A DNA stretch of 64,000 nt from Archaeoglobaceae archaeon (GCA_026986375.1 JALSOQ010000009.1:62001-126000); one strand, 5' to 3'. Positions 38,404-46,555 are shown, counted from the stretch's first letter. The notes: generated from the sequence alone by a model not told the origin. Made by a program: numbers and translations.

Positions 38404-39283
38404 ATTGATAGAGGTGAACGACATAGACTTCGCATACGGATACGTAATTCTGGGGGCTTACTTCTTCAGAATAAGGACAAACATCGACAACGAAGTTTAT
38501 CCCAACGAAGAATACGCGAGACTTTGGAGGGATTACTTCAAACGTGTAGACTTCGATTCGATGCTTAGAAAAGCGTTCGAACTGATATCCATCCCTCCCA
38601 AGCACAACTGCCTCAACTTCTACGATTGCCTGACGAGATCCGCATACTTCGCGTTGATCCACAAGGATCATCCGAACATAACGCTCGGATTTTTGAAGGA
38701 CGCGGATCTCTGGGATCTCTGGCTTAGGGAAGGGATCTTTAAAGTTGCGAGGGAGAGAATAGCGGAAATAATATCACCATCGGACGGCGACAGAATTCTC
38801 GACTTGGGTTGCGGAAGCGTTTCGCCTTCATACTACGCCGAGCTCGTCGGGCCCAACGGAATTTACACGGGCGTGGACTTCTCGAAACCCCTCTTAGGAC
38901 TCGCTCACGAGAGGGTTAAGGAGGAAAGGTTTGACTGGGTTAACTTGAGGCAGGAATACGTAGATTCAAGACTGCATTTCAAGAGGGCATACGACTTCGT
39001 CATATGCTCCTCGATACTCCAATACGCTGACTTAAAGGCAACTCTCAGAAATGCTGTGGAGGCTTTGAGGGGTGAGGGGACGATCGTCGTATTCTCCGAT
39101 GTTTTCAGAGACCTCGAACCGGAAAAGGCGGAGCTCTTCGAGCTATACTACAGGCTTATCCCGAACTTCAAGGGATTTCCGAGCGTTTCGGATATAGTCG
39201 ATTACCTCTCGAAGTTCTGCGAGTTCAAATACAGGATGATAGATAAAAACTTCTTAAAAATAGAAGTTAAGGATTTCATTTAG
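38396..39283 (+). CDS. SAM-dependent methyltransferase with novel N-terminal domain
   Basis: 295 residues. The C-terminal Rossmann methyltransferase starts near residue 128 with motif [16 protein letters not shown], followed by the acidic loop YTGVDFS and motif [12 protein letters not shown]. The first 120 residues ([30 protein letters not shown]) are a separate helical domain I do not recognise. Substrate unknown. Translational overlap with the winged-helix gene suggests a shared task; it converges on and overlaps the RuBisCO gene by eight bases. Confidence 0.8.
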   Translation: MLELIEVNDIDFAYGYVILGAYFFRIRTNIDNEVYPNEEYARLWRDYFKRVDFDSMLRKAFELISIPPKHNCLNFYDCLTRSAYFALIHKDHPNITLGFLKDADLWDLWLREGIFKVARERIAEIISPSDGDRILDLGCGSVSPSYYAELVGPNGIYTGVDFSKPLLGLAHERVKEERFDWVNLRQEYVDSRLHFKRAYDFVICSSILQYADLKATLRNAVEALRGEGTIVVFSDVFRDLEPEKAELFELYYRLIPNFKGFPSVSDIVDYLSKFCEFKYRMIDKNFLKIEVKDFI

Positions 39284-40523
39284 GCTTCAAATGCCCCCAC
39301 TTTTCGAGAGCTTTCCTAAGCTCCTCGTGATCTTCTGCATATTCCTCCAAACTTATCCCCTTCAGAGTAGCGTCTATCGCCTGCCTTAAAGCTTTAGCAC
39401 CGGCGTAGGTTCCGTCTGGATGTCCGTGCACTCCACCCCCAGCTTGGATTATCACATCCTTTCCAAAAAGTTTCATGACGTCCGGGATCAGTCCGGGATG
39501 GAGTCCGCCTGAAGAAACCGGAAAGACGGGCTTAAGGTGGAACCACTCCTTCCTGCAAAGGTCCGCGTATCCCTTAACCTCTTCCGCCTTTCCAGCCATC
39601 TTACCTACTCCCGTCCCGACGTGTATGTTGTCCACTCCAACGAGCCTTGCGATCTTAACTATTACTCCGAAAGAAATTCCATGCTTTGGATTTCTCGTAA
39701 ATGCCGCATGCATAGCTCTGTGAGCGTGAATTGCAAGATCCAAGTCCTCGCAAACTTCTCTTATCGTCTGCAGTGCCGACCATCCGGCGGTTATTATGTC
39801 CACCATTACGAACTCGTTCCCGTGATCCGCCACGAGCTTTGCCCTTCTCTTCATCTCCTCGCATTCGGCGGTGATGTTCACCAAATAGCTCTTCTTTTCT
39901 CCCGTTTCGTTTTCAGCCCTGTCTCTAACCTTCATAACCTTCTCAAGTCTTTTCTCGAACCTTATGAAGCTCTGGCTCGTTAAGTTTTCATCGTCCTTTA
40001 CGAGATCTATTCCTCCAGTCCAAGCGTTCAGAGCAACTTCCGCATATTCATCGGCATCGAATCCGACCTTAGGCTTCGGGACCGTTGCTGTGAGAGGACG
40101 GTCTCTTATTTTAAGTCTCCTTCTGACTCCGTCTATTCCGAACTGCGGACCCTTAAAGTGCTTCACGTATTCCTCCGGAAATTCGACGTCTTCGAGCCTC
40201 AAATTTTTCAAGGCCCTCATTCCAAACACGTTTCCGGCTATCGAGCTCAGAAGTTGTGGGATGTTTCCTTCTTCGAAAAGATCTATCGGATATGCCACTC
40301 TTATTAGATCCCCGTCTATCTCGAAAACCTTAGCCATAAGATCTCTTATTCTATTGGGTAACTTGGTTAGTGTAGTCCACGTTCCCACTGAACTCTCGGA
40401 TGCCACCCTTCCAGCTGCTTCTTCCATAGAAACGCCGTCCGGTTCCACTCTAAAAGTGCAGACGAGTTCGTTTTCCTTTGGCTCGTAACCCGTTCGAACG
40501 AACTCCAAATACCATTCCGACAT
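39276..40523 (-). CDS. rbcL: Ribulose bisphosphate carboxylase, type III
   Basis: 415 residues, archaeal form III. Active-site elements: catalytic lysine in TATVPKPKVG (form I/II has TxxKPK), carbamylated lysine and metal ligands in GGIDLVKDDEN, histidine in IHAHRAMHAAFTR, histidine in NIHVGTG, loop-6 lysine in GVGKMAG, SSGGLHPG and QAGGGVHGHPDG. All key residues are present. Form III enzymes act in AMP degradation (with AMP phosphorylase and ribose-bisphosphate isomerase) or in a reductive hexulose-phosphate cycle. None of those partner genes is in the window. Confidence 0.96.
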   Translation of the reverse strand: MSEWYLEFVRTGYEPKENELVCTFRVEPDGVSMEEAAGRVASESSVGTWTTLTKLPNRIRDLMAKVFEIDGDLIRVAYPIDLFEEGNIPQLLSSIAGNVFGMRALKNLRLEDVEFPEEYVKHFKGPQFGIDGVRRRLKIRDRPLTATVPKPKVGFDADEYAEVALNAWTGGIDLVKDDENLTSQSFIRFEKRLEKVMKVRDRAENETGEKKSYLVNITAECEEMKRRAKLVADHGNEFVMVDIITAGWSALQTIREVCEDLDLAIHAHRAMHAAFTRNPKHGISFGVIVKIARLVGVDNIHVGTGVGKMAGKAEEVKGYADLCRKEWFHLKPVFPVSSGGLHPGLIPDVMKLFGKDVIIQAGGGVHGHPDGTYAGAKALRQAIDATLKGISLEEYAEDHEELRKALEKWGHLKPK

Positions 40524-40548
40524 GAAAAATACTACGCGATGCGAAGAT

Positions 40549-40559
40549 AAGTATTTATC
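40549..40559 (-). promoter_or_regulatory. TATA box for RuBisCO gene
   Basis: On the minus strand the element reads GATAAATACTT and lies 26 bases before the ATG at 40523, implying a leaderless or near-leaderless transcript. Confidence 0.6.
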
Positions 40560-40654
40560 CGTAGTCGGGTGGTCGTGTAACTATTCGGTTAGGAGGTGTG
40601 TGGGAAATCTTTCTTAAAAAAACCCTATCAAAAATTCGTAAGCTGTTCGTAACG

Positions 40655-40666
40655 TTAATATATTAA
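40655..40666 (+). promoter_or_regulatory. TATA box for pth2 operon
   Basis: TTAATATATTAA, a palindromic A/T element whose end is 18 bases before the ATG at 40684. Confidence 0.45.
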
Positions 40667-40683
40667 CCGATAGGCCGGAAGTT

Positions 40684-40953
40684 ATGGAGGATCTCATCTG
40701 TAAGTATGTGATAAGGGACGGAAAGATCGTAGGAGAGAGCATAGACGTTTACGAAAACTGCCTCATAGTGAAGGTGGGCGACAAATTCATAGCGATTCCG
40801 AAGAACTGCATAGTTAGGGTAGAAGCTGAGAACATCCACGTTTCCGATTTCGACGAGGAAGAGGCGAGGGAACTTGGAGAGGTGTGGGTGGTAGAAAAAT
40901 CAAAACCCGTCAGTCTGAAAGAGCTGGAAAGGATGAAACATGAAGGAGTATAA
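40684..40953 (+). CDS. Small conserved-looking protein upstream of pth2
   Basis: 89 residues, function unknown. The N-terminal 55 residues alternate hydrophobic and polar residues (ENCLIVKVGDKFIAIPKNCI), suggesting a small beta-barrel or PRC-like fold. A charged helical tail follows. Two cysteines (CKY and CIV) are not arranged as a metal site. It overlaps pth2 by 14 bases, so the two are translated together. Linkage to peptidyl-tRNA hydrolase hints at a translation-related role, by context only. Confidence 0.75.
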   Translation: MEDLICKYVIRDGKIVGESIDVYENCLIVKVGDKFIAIPKNCIVRVEAENIHVSDFDEEEARELGEVWVVEKSKPVSLKELERMKHEGV

Positions 40954-41290
40954 GCAGGTTATAGTCGTCAGAGATGATCTTAAGCTTTCGAGGGGAAAGC
41001 TGGCAGTTCAGGTGGCTCATGCGGCGATAATAGGATACGAGAGAGCTGATAAAAGCATAGTCGAAGCTTGGAAGTTGCAGGGACAGAAGAAGATAGTTTT
41101 GAAGGTTCCAGATTTACGGAAACTCATGGAGATAAAGGAGAAAGCTGAGAGATTGGGATTGCCAACTGGCGTTGTGGTGGACGCTGGTTTGACGGAAGTT
41201 CCACCCGGAACCGTTACAGCCATCGTGATCGGGCCGGATGAGGCGAAAAAAATAGACAAAGTCACCGGAAACCTGCCGCTACTCAAGTGA
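40940..41290 (+). CDS. pth2: Peptidyl-tRNA hydrolase, archaeal/eukaryotic type
   Basis: 116 residues. Family motifs KQVIVVRDDLKLSRGKLAVQ, AHAAIIGYE, WKLQGQKKIVLKV, LPTGVVVDAGLTEVPPGT and AIVIGPDEAKKIDKVTG are all present. It releases tRNA from peptidyl-tRNA that drops off the ribosome. The stop is immediately followed by the convergent cyanase gene (adjacent bases). Confidence 0.96.
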   Translation: MKEYKQVIVVRDDLKLSRGKLAVQVAHAAIIGYERADKSIVEAWKLQGQKKIVLKVPDLRKLMEIKEKAERLGLPTGVVVDAGLTEVPPGTVTAIVIGPDEAKKIDKVTGNLPLLK

Positions 41291-41728
41291 TCACCACTTC
41301 TTATACGGCAGGAATTTCCCGTTGAAGATTATTACGACTCTATCCCCCTTCGGATCCTCCTGCTTCTTTACGTCTATCGTGAAGTCTATCGCGCTCATTA
41401 TTCCGTCTCCGAACATCTCGTGAATTACCTCCTTTATCGCCATCCCGTAAACCTGAATTATTTCATACAATCTGTAAATCGTCGGATCTCTCGGAACGTC
41501 CTCCAAAAGCTTCCCCCTATACGGCGGTTTCGTAAGCTCCTTCACCGTTTCTTCATCGAGATCCAGCAGTTCTTTGAGTTTCTTTGCCTCTTCCTCAGAT
41601 GCGGTCGCCTGTCTGTAGAAAAGCGCCGCGACCCACACCGGATTTCTACCCAACTCCTTCGCAATCTGTTCGAACGTCAATCCCTTTTTCTCCTTCGCAT
41701 TCAGCAGTTTTTCTATAACGTCATCCAT
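41291..41728 (-). CDS. cynS: Cyanate hydratase (cyanase)
   Basis: 145 residues. It decomposes cyanate with bicarbonate to ammonia and carbon dioxide. The catalytic triad corresponds to Arg86 and Glu89 in [12 protein letters not shown] and Ser112 in DGIMSAIDF. The N-terminal helical domain ([22 protein letters not shown]) is the usual regulator-like part, and the end GKFLPYKKW is typical. Cyanase is unusual in archaea, so lateral acquisition is plausible. No cyanate transporter or carbonic anhydrase is adjacent. Confidence 0.96.
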   Translation of the reverse strand: MDDVIEKLLNAKEKKGLTFEQIAKELGRNPVWVAALFYRQATASEEEAKKLKELLDLDEETVKELTKPPYRGKLLEDVPRDPTIYRLYEIIQVYGMAIKEVIHEMFGDGIMSAIDFTIDVKKQEDPKGDRVVIIFNGKFLPYKKW

Positions 41729-42029
41729 GTTACTACGGCATCGCGTCGAATTAAATCTATTTTTGAGACAATTTCGGAAAATTTACGCTAATCTCATACG
41801 AGTTCGTAACGCCTTACTGCCGAACTGGTTTAGTCCTCAAAAACCCCTGCTATCCGTTGGGTGATTTAACATCGCCGGCCAAAAGGTAGTGACACACCAA
41901 AGTGCATGACTTAAATACTTCGTCAACAGTGCTATGACATCACCAAAAATAGTATTTATTCATTGAAAAATATTTAAAAGCGAAAGAATTAAGAATCATA
42001 TATAACATATAGCTCATGTGGTGATCTGC
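41729..42029. other. 300-base intergenic stretch at edge of degraded island
   Basis: No intact gene. The minus strand from about 41897 to 41815 can be read as a stop-interrupted peptide (CHYLLAGDVKSPNG, then a stop, then GFLRTKPVRQ), perhaps the tail of a lost gene. TATA-like CTTAAATACTT (around 41911) and ATATTTAAAAG (41968-41978) lie toward the broken secreted-protein gene. Base composition is more A/T-rich than the surrounding operons. Confidence 0.5.
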
Positions 42030-43107
42030 ATGGGTAGGATGTCATTCATACCCGCTATTTTAGCCTTGTTGCTTCTAATATCACCTGTAGCGGGAGCAGA
42101 GTGGCTAACAAGAGATGATTTCGTGCCAGTAAATAAGGTTCAGATAGCGCCAGTAATGATGGAAGTAAATAATGAAACATATAGTCTAATATAAAAGTTT
42201 AATAAATAAAACTATTCAGGTGTTAGAGGTAGTTTTAATTAGCCCTAAGATGCATGCACGAGATTTGAGATATCTATAGCAGAAACTTCAGGGGAAGCTC
42301 CACTAAAAAATGTGCACCTATATGTTGCACATGTTGTCAGTCCTACTATTTATCCACCTGTAAATCCACTTCCACCGGAATGGGTTAGCTTCGATAAAAA
42401 TTATTTCGATGTTCCTGCTGGAGGGGAAGTGAAAGTTAAGTGTGAGATAAAGATTCCTGAGGATGCTGAACCTGGCAAATACGTTGGACTAATCCTTGTT
42501 GGAGCCGAGAATGTTAATATCACGGAAACTATTAACATCACGATCAATGTCTTAAAGGATACAATTCCACCAGAGATCGAAATTTATTCGCCCAAGGACG
42601 GAGAAATAGTAAACCGTCTCAGTCAAATATGAGCCTATAATTGTTGTAACTCCCGTTATAACGCCAACACCAATTCCCATTATCACACCAGTGCCAACTC
42701 CTAAGTCTAAGAAACTTGAGAAGCTAAGCGTAAGCATATATCCAAAATACGTTGAAGCGGAACCAGGAAGCTCCATCAACTACACGGTAACCATAGATTG
42801 GTATCCGCCAGAGTGGAAAGGAGAGATGAAGATTTTGGCAGTTATATCGGCTGCTGGATTTGAGAGAAAGTTTGAATTGCCATCCGTAACTCCAGCTACC
42901 AACCCCCCAATAACGAATGAAATTTCAATCCCAATACCAGAAAACATTCCTCCACTTACGTATAAACTAAGACTTGAGGTCAAAGCTGACTCATTAAAGG
43001 CGAGTGATGAGACAGAACTTCAAATTAAACTTAAAACCCCAGGATTCGAAATATTAACGGAAATAATAGGAATTACAGTAGCTTTAGCAATAACAAGAAA
43101 GACTTGA
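42030..43107 (+). pseudogene. Broken secreted/surface protein with PGF-CTERM-like tail
   Basis: Three pieces read as one ancestral protein. Piece 1 (42030-42194, 54 residues) has a signal peptide MGRMSFIPAILALLLLISP ending near VAGAEW, then stops. After about 60 bases with several stop codons the same frame resumes near 42270 (FEISIAETSGEAPLKNVHLY) as a beta-sandwich domain up to 42632. A one-base shift near 42615 leads into the Thr/Pro linker PIIVVTPVITPTPIP and a second beta domain. The last residues, TPGFEILTEIIGITVALAIT then RKT, resemble the PGF-CTERM archaeosortase signal. A coding annotation may show only 42312-42632 and 42691-43107. Confidence 0.8.
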
Positions 43108-43132
43108 AGTTTTTTTATTAATCAGCTCGATC

Positions 43133-43279
43133 CTAATCCATTATAATCTTATCCTCTCCTTTAATCTTCCTGAAATGCTCAATATCTTTCCTCATTCCCT
43201 CTGTAATCTCATCTCCGAAAACCCATAACTCGTCGCAGAACTCTAACAGTTTCTTATTCATCCCCAAAGTCGGGGCGAA
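43133..43279 (-). pseudogene. Remnant of DUF7768/DUF4406-like gene
   Basis: A minus-strand frame gives FAPTLGMNKKLLEFCDELWV then FGDEITEGMRKDIEHFRK and stops at 43133. The pattern CDELWVFG..ITEGM..EIE is the C-terminal half of small nucleoside-deoxyribosyltransferase-like proteins (DUF4406/DUF7768). In-frame stops lie directly upstream, and the N-terminal half that should hold the substrate loop is absent. An ATG at 43261 could still give a 42-residue peptide. Confidence 0.65.
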
Positions 43280-43322
43280 TTACTTATGGAAGATCTCTTA
43301 CTTCTTTAGAGCTTTCAGGAAA

Positions 43323-43538
43323 TCATCTCTGCTTATTTATTTCCGCGAGTTTAAGGATTCCGAGGAGAGTTCCTGGCTTTAACTCTGGATGTAGAGGAAC
43401 GACCGTTACGATCTTCCTTCCGGCTTCGTGTTTTACTAAAGTTACGTGACTACCCTTCTGTCTGCTTACTTTAAATCCAAACTTCTTTACGAGAATTTTG
43501 ATAACTTCTTCTCCAGAGAGTTTCGGAAGTTTAGACAT
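43323..43538 (-). CDS. hicA: HicA-type mRNA interferase toxin (C-terminus altered by frameshift)
   Basis: 71 residues. The double-stranded RNA-binding-like HicA fold is shown by SGEEVIKILVKKFGFKVSRQ, KGSHVTLVKH with the catalytic histidine, and VVPLHPELKPGTLLGILKLA. HicA cuts mRNA and is held by HicB. The end reads AEINKQR and stops, but four bases earlier the frame would continue AEISRDDFLKALKK with a stop at 43298, the usual HicA ending. The region contains ATAA twice in tandem, so a four-base duplication has replaced the final helix. The toxin may be attenuated or dead. Confidence 0.9.
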   Translation of the reverse strand: MSKLPKLSGEEVIKILVKKFGFKVSRQKGSHVTLVKHEAGRKIVTVVPLHPELKPGTLLGILKLAEINKQR

Positions 43539-43740
43539 TCATAACACCGATAATCTCCTTCTTTTCCAGTTCTTCTTTTAATTCCGGTAGTTCCTCCAAA
43601 TATAACTCAACGGCTTCCTTAATATTCTCCAAGGCTTCTTCTATCGTTTTCCCTTGTGTGGTTACCCCCGTAAACACTTCTTTTACTACAAACATATCCT
43701 CTTCCTTCCAAATCACTACGTTAAACTTCATTAATTCCAT
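43531..43740 (-). CDS. hicB: HicB-type antitoxin
   Basis: 69 residues. The partial RNase H-like HicB domain is shown by FVVKEVFTGVTTQGKTIEEA and ENIKEAVELYLEELPELKEE. No DNA-binding domain follows, so this is the short HicB form. Translation may begin at the ATG at 43740 or three codons later. It precedes hicA and overlaps it by eight bases, the order usual in archaea. It sits alone among gene remnants, a common place for toxin-antitoxin pairs. Confidence 0.9.
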   Translation of the reverse strand: MELMKFNVVIWKEEDMFVVKEVFTGVTTQGKTIEEALENIKEAVELYLEELPELKEELEKKEIIGVMNV

Positions 43741-44015
43741 TAGCGGATTAACGGATAAAAAACTTTAGTCCAACTAACAATAAATGTCTGTTGAGATAAT
43801 ACGGGGTTTGTTTATAGGGTCACACGGTTAGGTCTAACTTTCCTCTGCTTTCTTGAGAGGAGAAAAACCTAAGTTAACATAATGATACATCAGAGGTATT
43901 CGATACCATACTGAAGCAAACGGAACTGCGAGGATACCAGATCGTAGGATATTTATCATTGTCCTGACAACACAAAAGTCCCGCCATTTCCTGTCCGCTC
44001 CATCGAGTGGAACAG
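43741..44015. other. 275-base stretch without a recognised gene
   Basis: On the minus strand an open frame of about 60 codons runs from the end of mqnE to 43834 (for example ILAVPFASVWYRIPLMYHYV), with no start codon of its own and no recognised family. It may be chance or the tail of a lost gene. The plus strand holds nothing. No inverted repeat of insertion-sequence type was found. Confidence 0.5.
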
Positions 44016-45053
44016 TTAACTCCCAAGAACCCTTAAGATGTTGTAAAACGTATCTCTCTCGGCCGGAATCTTCCCCGCTCCTCTTATTATCTTCAAAATC
44101 TTTTCTATTGGGAGGTATATCGGAGTTTCGGCTCCCGCGGAGTGGGTAATTCTCTCCTCCATTAACGTTCCGTCCAAATCGTTCGCACCGTAGTTCAGGG
44201 CGATTTGGGCGAGTTTTTCTCCGAGCATAACCCAATACGCCCTAACGCTCTTGAAGTTGCTCAGAACTATTCTCGACACCGCTATCGTTTTTAGAATGTC
44301 AACGGGATCCGTCTTTTCTCCAACTACTTTTTCGAGCTTCGTGTTTTTTGGATGGAAGACTAAGGGAATGAACGCCAAAAATCCTCCCGTTTTGTTTTGC
44401 AACTTCCAAAGCCTATACAGATGAATTGCTCTATGTCTGTAGCTTTCGATGTGCCCGAAGAGCATCGTTGCGTTGCTCTTGATTCCCAAGCCGTGGGCTA
44501 TCTCCATGACCTTAAGCCATTCATCCGATTTCGCCTTGTTGGGGCAGATCTTCCTCCTTATAGAGTCGACCAGAATCTCCGCCCCCCCTCCGGGCATAAC
44601 CTGCAGTCCAGCATCCTTAAGCCTGCTAAGAACCTCCCTAACGCTCATCTTCTCCTTCTTAGCCAAGAAGTGGATTTCGGTGGCGGTCAGAGCCTTTATA
44701 ACGACGTTCGGAAACCTGCGCTTTATTTCGGAAAACATCTCCTCGAAGTATTCCACGCTAACTTCGGGATTGTGCGAGCCGACTATGTGCAACTCCTTCG
44801 CACCAAACTTCACGGCCTCTTTTGCCTTCCTCACCACTTCCTCCACGCTCATCAGATACGCATCCTCATCGCTCGGATTTCTGTGGAAGGCGCAAAGCGG
44901 ACACTTGGAAACGCAGACGTTCGTGTAGTTTATGTGCCTGTTTACGACGAACGTTACGATATCGCCGTTCATTGAATTCGCCCTCATTCCCAACTCGTGC
45001 AGATCCATGTGGAAGAGCTCTTCGATCTTCTTAGGCGTCCACATCTCTTTCAC
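44016..45053 (-). CDS. mqnE: Aminodeoxyfutalosine synthase MqnE (radical SAM)
   Basis: 345 residues. Radical-SAM cysteines Cys47, Cys51 and Cys54 are in NVCVSKCPLCAF, followed by the family segments RNPSDEDAYLMSVEEV, ELHIVGSHNPE, LTATEIHFLAKKE, PGGGAEIL, KICPNKAKSDEW, SNATMLFGHIE and AYWVMLGEKLAQIALNYGAN. It joins SAM and an enolpyruvyl benzoate to start the futalosine route to menaquinone. CofH/FbiC-like enzymes are related, but the AEIL/GHIE pattern favours MqnE. It overlaps the glycosyltransferase gene by 23 bases. Confidence 0.9.
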   Translation of the reverse strand: MKEMWTPKKIEELFHMDLHELGMRANSMNGDIVTFVVNRHINYTNVCVSKCPLCAFHRNPSDEDAYLMSVEEVVRKAKEAVKFGAKELHIVGSHNPEVSVEYFEEMFSEIKRRFPNVVIKALTATEIHFLAKKEKMSVREVLSRLKDAGLQVMPGGGAEILVDSIRRKICPNKAKSDEWLKVMEIAHGLGIKSNATMLFGHIESYRHRAIHLYRLWKLQNKTGGFLAFIPLVFHPKNTKLEKVVGEKTDPVDILKTIAVSRIVLSNFKSVRAYWVMLGEKLAQIALNYGANDLDGTLMEERITHSAGAETPIYLPIEKILKIIRGAGKIPAERDTFYNILRVLGS

Positions 45054-45966
45054 CTTCTCTTAGAGCTTTTATCTCCTTCCTTAGCTCTAATAACTCCTTC
45101 CTGAGCTGGAAGTTGTTCCTGACAACGAAATCGCTTAAAGCTCCTAAAACCATTATCTGCAGTCCGGCTATTATCAACAAGGCCGTCAGAGTCGCCATCA
45201 AGTAGTGGGTAATGTGCCTCATCCAGTCAACTACGACCTTAACGCCGATAGCGAATCCCGATAGTATCAAGATGGTTCCGACGAAGTAAAAGTATCTTCC
45301 CGGGCTGTAGCGTTTTAACAGATCGTAGATCGTCAGAGCTATTTTTATCCCGTCTCTGAACGGTTTGAGCTTCGTCCTTCCCACCCTCTTTCTGTATCTG
45401 ATCGGAACCTCGACTATCTTGAACCCCTTCGCGAGCGTTTCGACCGTCAGCTCCGTTTCAACCTCGAACCCTTGCTTCTTCAACTCGACGCTTTTGTATA
45501 CGTCTTTCGTGAGCGCTCTGTAACCGGACAGTATGTCGTGCAGATCTTCCCCATACATCACCCTGAATATGAAGTTGAGGATCTTGTTTCCGATTAGGTT
45601 GAGTTTCGTGAAAGCCCCTTTTTCGAAGTTTTCGAGTCTGTTGCCTATGACGTGATCCGCGGAGCCTCTCCTTATAGGTTCGAGGAGCTTGTGAACGTCT
45701 TCCGGCAGATAAGTTCCGTCCCCGTCGATCATCACGACTACATCGTTTTCCAAAATCTGGAACGCTTCTGCTATCGCCTGCCCTTTCCCCTTCCCGCTTT
45801 GAACTACTACCCTCGCCCCCTTGCTCTTCGCTATTTCGACCGTTCTGTCCGTGCTGTGTCCGTCCATCACGAGTATGTTCTCGAAACCCAAGCGTTTGAA
45901 CTCGTCTATAATCCATCCGATGCTCTTCTCCTCGTTCAGAGTTGGAATCAGTATGCAGACATCCAT
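45031..45966 (-). CDS. Family 2 glycosyltransferase with two C-terminal membrane helices (dolichyl-phosphate sugar synthase-like)
   Basis: 311 residues. The GT-A domain begins CILIPTLNEEKSIGW and has the nucleotide-sugar DxD-type VVMIDGDGTYLPED, then the acceptor region DILSGYRALTKD and EVETELTVE. Two hydrophobic helices lie at roughly 222-245 and 255-278, followed by a charged tail. Such DPM1/AglJ-type enzymes charge dolichyl phosphate for protein N-glycosylation, which would serve the heavily sequon-bearing archaellum and surface proteins. Substrate specificity cannot be read. Confidence 0.88.
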   Translation of the reverse strand: MDVCILIPTLNEEKSIGWIIDEFKRLGFENILVMDGHSTDRTVEIAKSKGARVVVQSGKGKGQAIAEAFQILENDVVVMIDGDGTYLPEDVHKLLEPIRRGSADHVIGNRLENFEKGAFTKLNLIGNKILNFIFRVMYGEDLHDILSGYRALTKDVYKSVELKKQGFEVETELTVETLAKGFKIVEVPIRYRKRVGRTKLKPFRDGIKIALTIYDLLKRYSPGRYFYFVGTILILSGFAIGVKVVVDWMRHITHYLMATLTALLIIAGLQIMVLGALSDFVVRNNFQLRKELLELRKEIKALREGERDVDA

Positions 45967-45967
45967 A

Positions 45968-46555
45968 TCAGAGCCTGACTATTTTGAAAAGACTCAGCAC
46001 GGGAAATCCGTCCATCTCGTTGATCCCCTTCTTGTCTATGATTACGGACGCACAGAGAACCTCTCCTTTCCTGTTCCTTATCTGCTCCGCAGTCTCTTTT
46101 ATCGTGGATCCCGACGTTATCACGTTGTCCACAATGACGCACTTCCTCTCATTGACCTTGGCGAAGTTCTCGCTGAATATTCCTCCTATCCTCTGCTCCT
46201 TTCCCTCCCACTTCAACTTCTTCGGATAATACATGCTCAAATCCGCCCCAAGCTCCTCTGCAACGAGAGTGGCTATGGGTATTCCGCTCGTCGCGATTCC
46301 AACGACTACATCCGGCCTCTCGTCGAGGTTTTCGAGTATCATGTCCGTAATCGCGCTCGCTATGCACCTCATCCTGAACGGGCTCGCTATGTTCTTCAAG
46401 TCTACGTAAACGTCTGAAGGGGCCTTCTCCTTCTCCGCCTTCGCCAAAAGCCACATCGCGGTCTCCTTGGAAACGTTCAGCTCCGCAGCGATCTCTCCCG
46501 TTGTGAGTCCTCGCTCCTTCAACTTCTTCGCCCTTTCGATAAGATCCTCAATCAC
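45968..46555 (-). CDS. gfcR: PyrE-like regulator GfcR (HTH plus phosphoribosyltransferase domain)
   Basis: 195 residues. The N-terminal helix-turn-helix ERGLTTGEIAAELNVSKETA (residues 14-33) is fused to a type I phosphoribosyltransferase fold with PRPP loop KCVIVDNVITSGSTIKETAE. In haloarchaea GfcR regulates central carbon metabolism genes; elsewhere the family is annotated as orotate phosphoribosyltransferase-like. It overlaps nob1 by four bases and is followed by the glycosyltransferase one base later. Confidence 0.9.
   Translation of the reverse strand: MIEDLIERAKKLKERGLTTGEIAAELNVSKETAMWLLAKAEKEKAPSDVYVDLKNIASPFRMRCIASAITDMILENLDERPDVVVGIATSGIPIATLVAEELGADLSMYYPKKLKWEGKEQRIGGIFSENFAKVNERKCVIVDNVITSGSTIKETAEQIRNRKGEVLCASVIIDKKGINEMDGFPVLSLFKIVRL

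Noticed and set aside
44016-45053. CofH (F420 biosynthesis) for the radical SAM gene
   Set aside because: CofH is closely related, but the motifs PGGGAEIL, KICPNK and GHIE and the ending AERDTFYN fit MqnE better.
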